Assembly (NCBI GenBank): GCA_943735955.1 | Contig: OX030957.1 | Span: forward strand, 3,911,801-3,975,800 | Direction: 5' to 3' | Origin: Piscicola geometra | Lineage: Eukaryota; Annelida; Clitellata; Hirudinida; Piscicolidae | Length of the DNA stretch: 64,000 nucleotides | Shown here: positions 37,276 to 49,099 of the stretch, one piece after another | How the letters are laid out: every line of letters begins with the position of its first letter | Numbering within the stretch: the first letter of the stretch is position 1 | Position numbers and translations under genes: made by a program | Notes under the pieces: model-generated | The model's database searches: none | The model's input: only the letters and a program-made list of their open reading frames with translations | Told to the model about the DNA's origin: nothing

Positions 37276-37517
37276 TTAAGCATACCGTTTTAATCCCCTT
37301 AAGAACCCTTGCAGATAGCAGGCTCCCAGAACACACAAAAAGTTCATAATTAAAAGTCCCAACGCTACCATCCACCATTCAAAGTTGTCTTCCAGTTTGA
37401 GGGAACCAAAAATAGATTGAACCTCTTTCACGTGCTTTTTTTGCTCTGCAGTTGAAACTCCTTCGTACTGGTATGCCAATGCCAGTAGTGTCCATAACCA
37501 CCAGCTGCACAGAAACG
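37276..37517 (-). CDS. Terminal exon of an unrecognised membrane protein
   Basis: An open frame from an acceptor-like CTTTACAG (37518) to a stop codon. It encodes FLCSWWLWTLLALAYQYEGV, a charged middle (STAEQKKHVKEVQSIFGSLK), then FEWWMVALGLLIMNFLCVLG and a basic C-terminus LRGLKRYA. Two hydrophobic segments suggest a small membrane protein or the C-terminal hairpin of a larger one. A second acceptor (GTGCAG) would start the exon at 37504. Upstream exons on the minus strand (>37517) were not found. No family recognised. Confidence 0.5.
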
Positions 37518-38017
37518 CTGTAAAGGTTCAGTCAATCATGGTTGAAGAATTATTAATAGAGAATTTTGTGTTCTGGATTACTTAGAAAGAAATTATAAAA
37601 GTATATTTTGTTTACAAAAAGACATTTGAAATAATATTTTTTCAATTTATATTTGTAAATGTCCGATTTTTTGCATATAAATACTAAGAGGATAGTGAAA
37701 AATTCCCAACTTCTTTTGAATGAAAATAAATCCATTGTGTTTCTTCGCGGAAATAAATATTTTTTCCAGTTTGTGAATAGAGCGTTTTGTTTATAAAAAA
37801 TGTTTGTTTATTTTAAGTTGTCTGGCGCCTTTTTTCTTAGAATTAAACTTATTTTATTTTGTGTTGACTAAAAGTTTTTTTTTACTTATTTAAGATAAAC
37901 TTAGATTTAAATTAGGATGACTTGTTCGAGAATATTGTCTATTATTTCAATTAAGTAAAATCGACTTGAAAGGGATGGAATAAAGGAATATTTTTTAAAC
38001 TTTTTTGTTATAATCAT

Positions 38018-39218
38018 TGGAGCTGTGCTTTAGTCTACGTTAACCTTTGATTAAAGCGTTAATCAATTAACGACCGTTTACATTTTTAACGCCATTTAAT
38101 ATTTTTAACGCTGTTAAAGATTTTAACGCATTTAAAAAAAAAGTAACGCATTTAAAAAAAGTAACGCATTTTAAAAAAGTAACGCATTTTTAAAAATTAA
38201 CTTTTTTTAAAAAAAATTACTGTATTTAAAAATTTTAATGCACTTAAAATTATCCAAATTGAACTGTTTTTTTACTGTTTGGTTACATTGTCAGCATATA
38301 AATACTAAGAGGATAGGGAAAACTAATTTACTGTCAACAAACGAATGGGAAAAACTGCATTTCAACAACAAAACTTATCATTTTTTGAAGATGTGCAACA
38401 GAACTTCTAGGGAATGAAAAACAAATTGAAATTTTCAATAGTGTTACTTGCAATTTGTCACTTTACACAAGAAATATGTGCTTCAGAAGATGATCCAGCT
38501 TATGTCATTAGTTTCACACACAAAGTTCTTCCTAAATTGGAGCAGAGAATGAATAATCAAAAAATCCAATGGTCAAGAATTGTCACATCATTAGACCCCC
38601 TATTTAAAAATGCTTGTAAAAAAAATTTTAATGAAAGAGTTAAAGAAACTATAAGAAGAAAAGAAAACCTCAAAAACTTTGCAGCCTTCACCAAACAAAA
38701 GACTAAAAACATATGTAACTTCAGATTTTGAAGATGAAGATACCTCAATGTTTACCAAGTCAATAATTAAACGTTATAGAAAGGAATCTGAGGAAGGTTT
38801 TTAGAGTTGTCTTCTCGTTTGGCGGCAACGACACGAAGGGGCATATCCGGCTTTTGTGAAACTGGCAAGAAAGTACTTGTCATCTGCAAGTACAGTTCCA
38901 TGTGAACGTTTATTCAGTTTGTTAAGACACATAGTTAGAATAAACAGAGTCTCTTTAGATCCAACTAGAAAAACTTGTTTGCTTGAGTAACTGGCTCGAA
39001 AATGATGTGTAACAATTGCATTTTTTATCATTTATGGATTATGTTTTCTTTCTTTAAAATGTAGATTACTTTTTGAACAATATTCTGATACAATTGTCAA
39101 TACTTTTGTAAGAAAAAAAATTTAAATACTATTTTATAATAAGGTCAAATAAGCTAAAAACATTGCGTTAAAATACGATTAACGCACGATTAAAATTTTT
39201 AATCGTGGAACAGCTCTA
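38018..39218 (+). mobile_element. Degenerate hAT transposon with target-site duplication
   Basis: The ends are TGGAGCTGTGC (38018) and, on the other strand, TAGAGCTGTTC (39218). They are flanked by ATAATCAT (38010-38017) and ATAATTAT (39219-39226), an 8-bp duplication with one change. TTAACGCATTT-type subterminal repeats lie inside the left end and TTAACG blocks inside the right. It carries a broken transposase fragment. At 1.2 kb it is far shorter than an autonomous hAT. Confidence 0.82.
38414..38986 (+). pseudogene. hAT transposase C-terminal remnant
   Basis: An intact frame of 105 codons (38414-38731) is followed, after a frame change, by the hAT C-terminal dimerisation block. That block is read from about 38842 as YPAFVKLARKYLSSASTVPC, then ERLFSLLRHIVRINRVSLDP and a stop. 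The STVPCERLFS core is the typical hAT signature. The BED finger and most of the RNase H-like catalytic domain are missing, so it cannot be active. Confidence 0.75.
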
Positions 39219-39226
39219 ATAATTAT

Positions 39227-41930
39227 ATAAAAGTTGTGAAAAATTATTAGCAAAAAGTTAAGTAAAGTTATGAAAAAAGCTTTCTAGAATAACTAATAAT
39301 CTATTTAGTTTTCCAATATTTCCATAATTGTATTTCTCATTGTTTCAAAAAATGAACAATTTTGACATGACAGATTTTTTCTGAAAGTGAAAATAATCAT
39401 TGAAAAAGTTCTTTTATAATAAATGTCTCAAATTATAACTATAATTATCAACTACATAAAAAATATAAACTTTTAAATTCTATAAATATATCAATTTTTA
39501 AGTTGATAAATAAAACAAACAAAAAAAGCTTTAAAAATACAGGATAAAAATCACACGTCAAGAATGACGGTCTTGCAATATCTTGCAAGTAACCTTGAAA
39601 AAGTCTGCGTTGACAGCCGGATCACTTAAACACAATAAAAAGCCCTAGACACACTTTCAGTGATTGAAAAGGTCCTAGTTGAATCGAAGAAAAAATCTTT
39701 AAAAACACATTTTCAGGATTGAGAGGAACATTGAAATTATTGCCATCCGACTTCTTTGCACTCGATCCATCAAAACCTCAAACGTCAAATTTTGAAAGTT
39801 TTATTTCGATAAATATTTTTGAATATAAAGTTTTCCATTTTAACATTTTTGAAAATGAAATAAAAATAAAAATGATTTTGTATTTATAGTTTGGAAAATT
39901 ATGAAATTAAGTATATCAACATTTTCAAATATCTGTTTGCAGAAAGCTTTCAACGTTTAACATTTTAAACTAAAACAATTGTATTTTTCAATTTTTTTCA
40001 TTTTTCTTTTTAGTCGTCAATCTTGAATTTATTCAGCGGCACAAAAACCTTCGTGACGTCAATCGAGATAAACATATGCCAAATCTCTTTATTATAAAAA
40101 AAATTCCATAGATTTTAAAGATTATAAATGTAGTTAGATAAACTTAAAAGCTAAAAATTTAAAATATACGTTTTAACGTTTAATTAGGATTTTCTGGAAC
40201 TAGAACACCCACAAATCACGCCACAAAGAAAAAACAACACAACGAGAATATTCGGTTTGAAACCTTTCATAAATCACTCTCAAGGGAAATATTTCAGTAA
40301 ATCTCAATGCAAACAAAATTTGGTTAAATTATTAATGGAAATATAAATATATTTAGGAAAACCCCTAGCGTATACTTTAATTTTTTGAAAATGTGTTGAT
40401 CAAAAACTCAAATTGTAAAAAAAAATTTCTACAATATTTTTTCAAAACATCAGTATTTGAGTTTATATTTACATTTTTCAAATTTCATTTAAATTCAAAA
40501 ACTTTCGTAAAATACTGAAATCTTTGGAAATTTATTTTGTACCAATAATGGTGTTTGATATTTAACAACGAGTTTTCGATATTTGGAAAAAAAAGTGTTT
40601 TAAGTGCAAATAATATTCACTCCTTAGTTATAATTTTAGTTTATTTATTTATGATATGTTGTAAAAAGGTGTGTTTTCAAAAAACCCTGTTACTGTTACT
40701 TCAGTGTTAAACGGGAATACCAGGATTGTGAATCCATGATCATCATATAAGCTTTCAACTATTTTAAATTAAATTAAACAAAAATTTGTTTTATAAATTA
40801 TTTAAGAAATTCTAAAGTTACATATAAATGCCACAAATTATTTTACACACTAGGTTTTACATGTGTTTGCTAAAATCCCAAAAATTATCTAGACCAAATA
40901 ATGAAAGGAAAACGTGCAATAATAATTTAGATAGACGATGTAATTATTATGATTGTATATGATCTAAAAAGTCAATCTTAAACTGGTAGATTAATGAACA
41001 AAGGATATTATATTTTAAAGGTTTTTTTTTGAAAATCTTAAAACAACGTCAATAATAACACGTATTTTATGGAAGCGCTAGGTGCTTCCATAATAAGAAA
41101 ATTATTTTTTTCAATGTTATTCGTTACATAATATAAAAAAGAACAATTGAATGTGGCTACGTCATATGAGAAGTGATTTAATAAATATCTAGCCCTTGAA
41201 ACATTCAAACATATCTTGATCGGTCCTATGACCATAAAAGCTTTATATACTGTGAAGCTATCATTGAAATTTCATAACTACACAATGATAGTATGTTTAT
41301 AAAAAGGTTGAAAAGGTTGTGATCGAACTATTTTTGGAATTATAATTTTTAAATTATTTAGTAAATATTTAATCTCCACTATCAAGAAAAAGGTAAGTAT
41401 TTCCAATTCATACTCAAAAAATTGGCTGAACTCTTACACATTATTAAAAAGTACAAATAAATTATAGTGAATTTTATTGTATATAAATTTTGTTTATCTA
41501 ATTTGAAGTCAAATAAATGATAAAAAACGAGTAAACAAAGTTATTAATATAGTATTTAGTTTTAACTCAATGAAAACATATATTTTAAAAAAAACTTTTG
41601 CTTCAAGTCCCTTATAAATATGAGCAAATAGCGCTAAGCCGATCAAGTTAATTTAAAAGTCTTAATTTTTAATTTATTTCGTTAATCAGCCTATTTTATT
41701 TGATTTCAACACTTATTATCAAAAGTCTATCAAACGCTACCCTTATTATAGATCTTTTCAACTAAGCTGTGTGCACAAAAATTTTTAGCACTACGACATT
41801 GCAAAGAATGTGAGAGATTTAATTTCCCGCTTATGAAACTGGCGTTTAGAACTTTTCTAAGGCTTCGCAGAAGTTCGCAAAAATTCGCACAATTCCCTTA
41901 AAAAATTCTACGATACAAATCCCTGTTAAA
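39227..41930. other. Gene-poor AT-rich stretch
   Basis: No exon recognised. A perfect TGACGTCA lies at 40054-40061. The rest is AT-rich with chance frames only. Confidence 0.45.
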
Positions 41931-41935
41931 TTTAA

Positions 41936-42020
41936 TGGTGAGCGGGATGGCTCAGATGGTAAGATATCAGACCTGAAACTCAAAGGTTGCTTGTTTGAAC
42001 CCATGTTGAGTCAACCGTGA
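41936..42020 (+). repeat. tRNA-derived SINE head
   Basis: GATGGCTCAGATGGTAAGAT fits a Pol III A box with D-arm context, and GTTGCTTGTTTGAACCCATG fits the B box and T-loop. ATCAGACCTGAAACTCAAAGG between them resembles an anticodon arm. The acceptor-stem halves do not pair and the T stem is broken, so it is not a functional tRNA gene. It lies about 230 bp upstream of the glutamine synthetase start codon. Confidence 0.6.
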
Positions 42021-42247
42021 GCTATCATATACCTAGTATATATGATGCGGTGTTTGCTACGTATGTATTGAAAGATATTTATATATAAAAAATCAGTTAA
42101 AAAATAACCGTAAAAAATATGAAATAGCAAAACGAGTACAAGAAATTTTTTTAAGCGTATTTACCTATATAAGAATCTTAGTGTGAATACTTTATTATAT
42201 TTGGCTTCATAATATCACACATTTTCACAAATTTAAGGGGAATCTAG

Positions 42248-45200
42248 ATGAATTTATACGACCTTACAAAGTAAGTTTACTATTTTTATGTTGACAAACC
42301 TATTTTTGTTCTTATTCATTCGAATCATTTCATTAAAAACATTTTTTGAATTATAAATTTTACCATAAATATATTTTTTTAAAGTAAATTAAACAGGTTA
42401 AATAATCTTTATTGTAGGCTTTTTTATTACGATTAACAACTTTTTCTGCAACTTAATTAAGTACTTCTCATTGTTTTACCCAAAATTTACTCATTAACAT
42501 ATGATTATATGCTTTATTATTTTATCCTTATATTATACGAAAATATGCCTGTAAAATGTTGAATATAAAATCAATTAATATTTTCGTCATGATTTTTGTA
42601 TTATTTGAAGAAGAATGTGTTAAACAAATTATGTTAATAGAAATCCGACTCAGTTAAGTAATAACTTATTAAATAAGTAAATATTATTTTTCAAACATGA
42701 ATAAACTTTACTACAATGCTATCGAGTCTTATAATGTAGGACTAGTTTCTAATTAAATAACCGTATCCAAACATATAACTTAAATTATAAAAATTGCAAG
42801 AAACAAAATTGGTGTAAACTTTATATAGAAAAAGGAATTAAGGAAACAGTTTCTTTGGCAAATTGTGTGAATCTTCAATTTTGACTTTCCTGCATCTTTT
42901 TAACAAAATTACTTTTACGAAAGACTCTCTTTCATCATTAGTTCTCTGTATTTATGAACTATGCGGTAACTCATCTTTTCCATAACCTTGTCAAAAGTGA
43001 TAGGTAGAATAGTTTTATCTTCTCTTTTTAATTGTTTTTCTCTGATATAGGGTTTATAAAATTTGTAAGCCTTGCTAGTTATAAGAAAATATTTTTATAC
43101 AAAATGTATTCATATCGATAAACTATGTGCCAAATAGAGGTCAAAAAACAATTAGTCTATTTTAATTAAGTGTCTTAAAAGTGTCCGAAAACATTCATAT
43201 TTCATAGTATACATATTCTGTATACTATACTGTATAGGTATATTTAAATTATTAACTTTCATCTTGTATATTAGTATTTAAAATCCAAACTCAATATTTA
43301 ATTTATTGAAAAATAAAATTATTAAAGTGTTAAACATCCACTTTTTAAAATATTCATAAAAACAAACCAAAGATTTTTGACCCTAGGAAAGAATGGAAGC
43401 AAGTGTCAAAAAGATTTATGAAACTTGAGATTCCAGGGAGCTGTGTGCAAGTGACGTATATATGGATTGACGGCTCCGGTGAAAACCTGAGGGCCAAGGA
43501 TATGGTCATTGACTTTGAGCCTAAAAGCCCGGAAGGTTTTTAAATAATCAAATTTGTTGAAAAATTATATTTATGATAACTCTTATTTTTTATTCATCTT
43601 TAAACGAACACTTTGATCATACATAATTTTTTTCGTATTTTGTTTTCTCATTATTAAATTAACAACTTTATACTTTTGAAAATTTTTAGTTTGAAATGGT
43701 TTTTTCCTAGAACTCATCATTTGGAACTTTGACGGATCAAGCACAGGACAGGCTGATGGCAACAACTCAGATGTGTACCTCAAGCCTGTGGTGATATACA
43801 GAGATCCCTTCAGGGGGAACCCTCACAAACTTGTGTTATGTGAAACATACACTTTCGAAATGAAGCCAACAGGTATTTATGAAAGTTTCAAATCTGGATT
43901 ACATGTGGAAAAGATCTTTTACTAGACAATCAATTATATACAGAAAAAGATTTTCGTTGAAACAAAATCAATATTCTCAAATCATGGAATGAATAAACCG
44001 AATGCTAATTTAAAATATAAAGTTAAAACGATTTTTTTTATTGCGTTTTTTACATTTTTTAGAGGTTTCATGATTATTCATTTCTCCGTATAAAATTGAT
44101 TTTTGTTCTCTTACAGCTTCAAACACAAGAGCCGAATGCGCTGAGGTGATGGAGAAGGTGAAGGATGAAAAGCCGTGGTTCGGCATTGAGCAGGAGTACA
44201 CGTTGTTCGGCTGCGACAGAAGACCCTTGGGCTGGCCTACGGACGGAATTCTACCCCCTCAAGGTTTGGCCTCATGAGGAAAAATTAAACTAAAACTTGA
44301 GCCCGACTATAAATGCGATTTTAACACATTAATAAAACGATATATTAATAGAAAGAATTATTATAATGGTATGAAAGATAGATACTCAATATATTAAATG
44401 AAACCACTGTAATAGAGGCCAAATGACCTTCAGTGGTTAAACCTTCTAAACTAAAACTAAACTAATCCAAAAAAGATTATTTCATTGTTTTTTGTTTGTA
44501 AAAACAAAGATTAAAATTTTCTCTTTAACTTTTTTAAAAAATCAAATAAATATTTTTTCAATTTCAAATAGGTTAAGTAAAAATGTGTAAATTATTTTTT
44601 CCTAACCATTGAACGCAAAAGGTCCGTACTACTGTGGCATTGGCATTAAGAAGGTTTTTGGAAGGGATGTTTTGGAAGCTCACTGCAGGGCGTGTCTCTT
44701 CGCTGGAGTGAAGATTTTTGGAACCAACATCGAAGTGATGCCGTCTCAGTTTGAGTTTCAAGTGAGTTGAGAGATTTCAATTTTATTATGGATGGTAACA
44801 GGTAACCGGATAACTTTTACGAACCGGGTTTGCGAATCTTTTTTTAGACATTAAAATGATTTACGATATAAAATATTTTATTTAAATATCTTCTATTAGC
44901 TTAAGCATAATAATAAAAAACAAATTATTCTATAAAATAAATCATGGCATTTCATATTACTATTAATCTTGTTAAAATGGACAAATTGAAATAAAATAAA
45001 ATTATAATAGTTTTGAGTTTCGGACCCGTTTTATTTTCTAAATATTAAGTAAATAATAAATTTTATATTTATTAACCAACTTATGCTCTTATGCCCCATG
45101 AAGGTTGGGCCTTGCGAGGGAATCAAGATGGGAGATGAATTGTGGATGGCAAGATATATCCTGGAGAGAGTGGCAGAAGAGTTTGGAGTGAATGTTTCTT

Positions 45201-45903
45201 TCGACCCAAAACCTCTTCCTGAGTGGAATGGAGCTGGAGCACATTGTAACTTCAGCACCAAGGCCATGAGGGAAGAAGGTGGATTGAAGTGAGTTATTTT
45301 TTATAAATCTTGTGATACGCCTCGTTCAACAATCATTCAATTCATAAAAATAGATCGTCAATGAGTTTTAGATAGTATTGCTGCGAGTAGTTCGATTTAA
45401 AATATTTCTAGAAAGTTTCACGTTCAAAAAATTATATATATATTTTAAATATTGATATTTTTTATTTCAAAAAAGTAACTTACTAACAGAGAGATCAAAA
45501 AGGCAATAGATAAACTGGAGAAAAGACACGAAGAGCACATGAAAGTTTACGATGCACACGAAGGCCGGGACAACAAGAGAAGACTTACCGGCATCCATGA
45601 GACCTCTTCTATCGACAGATTCTCTTCTGGAGTTGCTGACAGAGGGGCCAGCATTAGGATTCCAAGACAGGTAGAATCGGCGTCCTCATACAAAAATTAA
45701 CTCATAACAGTATTTACCTACAAATTGACATCTTTTATTTAATTTAAAATTAATATGAATTTTTAATCGATATATCTTTTTCGTTTTCTTCACAGGTTGT
45801 CGTTGATGGCAAGGGCTACTTCGAAGACAGGAGGCCTGCTGCCAACGCAGACCCTTACAAAGTTACCAGCAGGATCTGCAAGACCGTTATACTCGACGTG
45901 TGA
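42248..45903 (+). CDS. GLUL: Glutamine synthetase (type II), eight exons, complete
   Basis: Catalyses glutamate + NH3 + ATP to glutamine, probably as a cytosolic homo-oligomer. Exons: 42248-42270, 43387-43535, 43711-43872, 44117-44263, 44622-44761, 45104-45288, 45490-45670, 45796-45903. Together they give exactly 365 codons with all phases matching and GT-AG splicing. Family blocks: [17 protein letters not shown] near the N-terminus, [32 protein letters not shown] (metal-binding glutamates), [30 protein letters not shown] (catalytic His), [18 protein letters not shown] and [14 protein letters not shown]. Length is near the usual 360-375. Animal enzymes mostly have GNWNGAGCHTN here; this one has [11 protein letters not shown]. 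The start was chosen because MNLYDLTK is followed by a strong donor GTAAGT in the right phase. The ATG directly follows TAG. Confidence 0.96.
42271..43386. other. First intron of glutamine synthetase
   Basis: A 1.1-kb AT-rich intron between the 23-bp first coding exon and exon 2, with donor GTAAGT and acceptor CCCTAG. Nothing else recognised. Regulatory sequence may be here, but none can be named. Confidence 0.6.
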
Positions 45904-46138
45904 TTTCCACCAGACTAATTGATGAAAGTTGGAAGAAATAATGTGCAATTTTATGCTCACGTTCTGAACTTAATATATTACTGTTTAATAATGCGGGTTC
46001 TAATGGAAAATATTATTCTTATAAGATTCTATGGCCCATTTCAATTGAGTCATAAACATTTTAAAATTGAAAGTTCATTAGAATTGGATTTTATAGGAAT
46101 AATCACATTTAAAATCCTCGCACTTTAGTCTAACTTTA

Positions 46139-46444
46139 GCGGAATGCGAATGTGTAAAACGCTGATAGAATTTTGTAGATTGATCAGATTAATAAATAAT
46201 TTAATAATAATTAATAGACTTTTATATGAATTAACTATAAAATATGAATTCTAGTAATCTAAAATCGGTTATATATAAATAAATAAACTGGTATATTATT
46301 TTATGCTTTTTTTAATTTCAGCATAAAGAAATCAATTTTTATATATTTAAAAAAATTCTACTTTCTGCAAAGCTGCTTTTGACCCATTAATCCGCAGAAT
46401 CAATCTGCAAAATTCAATCAGCGTTTTACACATTTTCATTCCGC
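46139..46444. repeat. Long inverted repeat downstream of glutamine synthetase
   Basis: The left arm 46139-46193 and right arm 46386-46444 are reverse complements. From GCGGAATG through ATGTGTAAAACGCTGAT to GATTGAT, about 43 of 47 bases match, with more matching beyond. The loop is about 190 nt. It begins 236 bp after the stop codon, so it may lie in or overlap the 3' UTR. AATAAA-like signals occur in the loop. It may derive from a foldback element. Confidence 0.75.
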
Positions 46445-46705
46445 ACTTTTCTGCTTTCTTCATTCTGCAGTTTATCTGCAACCTTTCATTCCTACTTTGA
46501 AAAGCTGTTAATATTTTTCTAGGAAGACTATATCTGTATGAAAATAATGATTTTCAGTATAAAAATAAATCATACATTGAAAAAAATCATTTTGAAGTTT
46601 TTTTGACAAACTTTTAATCAGACACTCGAAACTTGAAAGGCATTTGATGATTTTTCATGGAATAATTGCTTTTAAAATTATACTTGCAAAGGAATATTAA
46701 ATTAT

Positions 46706-47560
46706 TTGAAATACTTTATAAGAAAAAAAGAATTTGTTGAAGGGCTAATACATATAATCAACTTAAGGTTTGCTGATGACATCGATTTGATGGGCGGCTC
46801 TAACAGCGAAATTCAAGACCTCACCAACAAAATTAATGAAAGAGCAATTGCTTACCGGATGGAGGTGAGCTCAGAAAACTCCAAAGACAACTCAATTGAA
46901 ATACCGATGAATGGGAAGAAGCTAGAAGTGTCACTGTTCAAGTACGTAGGAGTAACCCTGTCGAAGGATGCAACAAGCACCACAAAAATAAAAACCAGAA
47001 TCTCAATGGCAACTGCAGCAATGACCAGACTTAATCGGTTATGGTTAGTAATTCTATCAGCTATTCTGTCAGATACAGACTCTGCAAGTCACTGGTGCTC
47101 AGTATCCTACTTTACGGATCTGGACCTGGACGCTTAACGTGGAAACAGAACGCCAGATACAGGTCTTTGAAACAGAAATATCTTCATAAACTCATCTCTT
47201 TCTTGGAGCAAAGAACCATCAACTACGCTCATCAGATTACAACAGCACTAGTTAGACAACAAGAACTTTTTTTGGAAACTTTCAAACGTCGAGAGTTGAC
47301 TTGGTTTGACCACGTCATCAGGCACGATTCACTGTCCAAGACGGTGCTACAGGGCACGCTACAAGGACGTCGTCGTCGTCAGATAAAACAGCTGGATGGA
47401 CAATGTGAAAGAGTGGACGTCTCTTTCCTTGAGCAGTCTTCGCAACGCTCCTAACAACAGAACAGATTGGCGGACTATAGCTGCGTCTTTCTCCTTTTTT
47501 TTCTCCAACGACTAACTCTGTCATGGGCATGAGGATGATCATGATGTTACTTGATGAAAA
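46706..47560 (+). pseudogene. Broken RTE-like LINE reverse transcriptase (3' half)
   Basis: The first frame (46706-47040) contains LRFADDIDLMGGSNSEIQDL, the catalytic FADD box, and FKYVGVTLSKDA. The continuation shifts frame near 47040 and encodes SNSISYSVRYRLCKSLVLSI, LLYGSGPG, then LTWFDHVIRHDSLSKTVLQG and RRRRQIKQLDG. This is the conserved C-terminus of a RTE/BovB-like LINE family widespread in marine invertebrates. The frameshift and the lost 5' half make it inactive. It lies between glutamine synthetase and TEP1, in the same orientation. Confidence 0.85.
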
Positions 47561-48107
47561 CTTACTCAATTAATTTTCTTAATTAATAAATTTATACTAT
47601 CTTCCAAATCTTGTTTAAATAATAAGTTATGAAAAAATTCTGAATTTAATATTTATTTTCTCTTCATTAAATGTTCATCCCCATATTTAAAAAACAGTTT
47701 TAAAGGGATTAGATTTCATTAATTCAAATTTATTTATTTTCATTCTTGAAAACTCATATTCATTTATTAATATTCTATATTTAAATAAAATATTAAATAA
47801 TTTATTTAAAGAAGTATAAGAAACTTTCTCCTCGTAGTTATTGCACAACTACCTTGCAATACTTGAAATTCTGGTTGCCCATTTTCTATTTCACCATAAT
47901 GCAGTAAAGATACCACTGATCTGGAAACTTTATATATTTCTGTTCACAATTTACTGCTCGAGAGCCATTATAATATAAATTGTTTTTTTATATTATAAAC
48001 TTTATAATATAAAGTTTATATAATTATATTATAATAAATTATTCATTCAAGAATCCGTTGAGCATTGAAACTTTATATTAAAAAGCTACAAATAATACCT
48101 TGCGACC
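47561..48107. promoter_or_regulatory. Likely TEP1 upstream region with an AT palindrome
   Basis: AT-rich DNA between the LINE remnant and the TEP1 candidate start. A near-perfect palindrome at 47994-48020 has 13-base arms (TATAAACTTTATA and its complement) around one A. TATA-like sequences abound, so no transcription start can be placed. The ATG at 48108 has context GCGACCATGA. Confidence 0.4.
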
Positions 48108-48340
48108 ATGAGTTTCACTCTCAAGAGTAGCATTGTCTCCACCGAGCTGGACCTTTCCAGATTCAAACCAAAGGCTTTTTCAGCAGAAAAGAGCCAGAGG
48201 TATTTTGGAGCTGCTGTGAACACAGTTACACCATCGTTTGGCAGTTCCATCAACACCAGTGTCTCTCTCATTGAGAAACTCAAGCTGAAGAATGAGCATC
48301 TCTTGAAACAAGAGCACTGTTTAATGCCACAAATGTGCCA
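48108..48340 (+). CDS. TEP1: TEP1 candidate first exon
   Basis: An open frame starts with GACCATGAG and encodes MSFTLKSSIVSTELDLSRFK, then a Ser/Lys-rich stretch. The next exon needs an incoming phase of 2. The weak donors AT|GTGCCA (48334) and CA|GTTTTC (48340) would fit. The best-looking donor, GTAAAT near 48392, would create a stop. Either the donor is atypical, a small exon was missed, or this ORF is not TEP1. Confidence 0.45.
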
Positions 48341-49068
48341 GTTTTCATTATCTTGTCTACATAATTGGAAATTTTTAACAATTATAAACTAGTAAATAAA
48401 TACTTTTTAATGATATTTTTAACAAAAACATATAGACAAAATATATTTTATTTTTTCAGAAAAAAAGCAAAAGTTTTTGAAGATTTTTGTGAAAAAAAGA
48501 AAGTACCTGTGAAAAGACCAATAGCGTGCAGTGTTAAAGTCCCAGTTAAGACGAAATGTTTGAAGGTGAAGAAACAACTAATAAAAGTGCCAGAAAAGAA
48601 AGTGAAAAAAGTTGTAGAAATAATACTACCAAGACCAGCTGAGTCAAAAGTGAACTTAGATTATGAGTACTACTTTGAGAGATTGGAAACCAGGAGGGAG
48701 GATGTGAGTGCTTTTGGAGAGATGGAGGTTGATTATGGAAGGATATACGGCGAGGAGGGGGCAGAGATGGGCACAGCAGAGGAAAACTTGCTCTTTTGCA
48801 AGGTTGTGCATGAATATAATCAATTGAACAAATCTCATAAAATCAATAAAACTAAACTACTTTTCCGAGTAATTTTATTTGGCACACACAAACAAAACAC
48901 AAACCACCACAGAAGCAACTGCTCGACATGGTGAGTGCCTGCCTCTTGAACCCTTTTCAAGGCCACAAGCACTTCTTCTCGCCCACCTTCACGTCCAAGG
49001 CACAAGCTGTAGCTGACCTCGACCCTGAGTTCATCCTCAAGGTATGATGATGAGGATGATGGTGGTGG

Positions 49069-49099
<31 letters not shown>

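Noticed and set aside
38801..39031. 76-codon minus-strand frame
   Set aside because: Shadow of the plus-strand hAT dimerisation block.
41936..42020. tRNA gene
   Set aside because: A and B boxes are present but the acceptor and T stems do not pair; a SINE head fits better.
45031..45267. Minus frame over a glutamine synthetase exon
   Set aside because: Shadow of the conserved plus-strand exon.
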